Below, in pieces: positions 21,510-21,537 of a stretch of DNA of 21,537 nt. The stretch is from UBA7672 sp035548775 (GTDB lineage Bacteria; Pseudomonadota; Alphaproteobacteria; Caulobacterales; Hyphomonadaceae): contig DASZSI010000089.1 of assembly GCA_035548775.1 (NCBI GenBank), positions 1-21,537 on the forward strand, read 5' to 3'. Position numbers and translations under genes: made by a program. The notes beneath the pieces were generated by a model. The model had not been told where the DNA came from. It searched no databases and saw only the letters and a program-made list of their open reading frames with translations. Position 1 is the stretch's first letter, and each line of letters begins with the position of its first letter.

Positions 21510-21537
21510 TCAGAATTTCTTGGTCAGGCCCAACTCC
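21510..21537 (-). CDS. C-terminal end of a probable outer-membrane beta-barrel protein (5' part outside window)
   Basis: On the minus strand the last codons read E-L-G-L-T-K-K-F followed by TGA (21510-21512). A C-terminal Phe after an alternating polar/hydrophobic strand is the signature recognised by the BAM machinery in outer-membrane barrels. A good terminator follows at 21445-21469. Only eight codons are visible, so the family (porin, OmpW-like or other) cannot be told. Confidence 0.5.

Overview
This window looks like chromosomal DNA of a high-GC alphaproteobacterium, probably of the Rhizobiales/Hyphomicrobiales or a close relative such as Caulobacterales. The grounds are a rhizobial-type ccoNOQP-ccoGHIS (fixNOQP-fixGHIS) cluster, a long FixN-like CcoN, FixL-like PAS sequence, tandem-domain universal stress proteins, and a repeated TTGAY-N4-ATCAA motif of the FNR/FixK class in front of most transcription units. 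The genus cannot be fixed from the sequence alone.

Layout. 1-207: end of a host-attachment-like protein. 343-1787: a two-gene unit (helix-hairpin-helix protein and a two-TM membrane protein) behind a FixK-type box. 1849-3170: a tandem universal stress protein and a lipoprotein c-type cytochrome. 3208-5404 (minus strand): a coupled unit of a small Cys-rich membrane protein, hemN and a flavodoxin-fold NAD(P)H oxidoreductase. 5579-13413: the complete cbb3 oxidase structural operon ccoNOQP followed by the assembly operon ccoGHIS, all closely packed. 13525-15914: an OmpR-type response regulator and a convergent hybrid histidine kinase whose two stop codons share the same CTAG. 16034-16828: a three-gene unit of unknown function (soluble protein, lipoprotein, 30-residue membrane peptide). 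16890-21317: five small c-type cytochromes (three class II-like, two class I), a NUDIX hydrolase and a second tandem universal stress protein. 21445-21537: a terminator and the last eight codons of an outer-membrane-type protein on the minus strand.

How it fits together. CcoNOQP is a high-affinity terminal oxidase. CcoG, H, I and S supply copper handling and assembly. HemN makes haem without oxygen. The c-type cytochromes are candidate periplasmic electron carriers or haem sensors, and the stress proteins are typical members of low-oxygen regulons. Nine FNR/FixK-like 14-bp palindromes (eight good, one degenerate) lie in promoter positions, three of them between divergent genes, so the window reads as a physically clustered low-oxygen regulon. 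The less expected parts are the accessory set of six small cytochromes, the three-gene unit ending in a microprotein, the Cys-rich partner of hemN, a PAS kinase that looks like FixL but lacks its haem histidine, and a nested stem-loop that covers the Shine-Dalgarno of the NUDIX gene.

There is no gene-free stretch over 300 bases. The largest gap is 17424-17645, a divergent promoter region with two boxes. I saw no tRNA, rRNA, CRISPR array, insertion sequence or phage gene.
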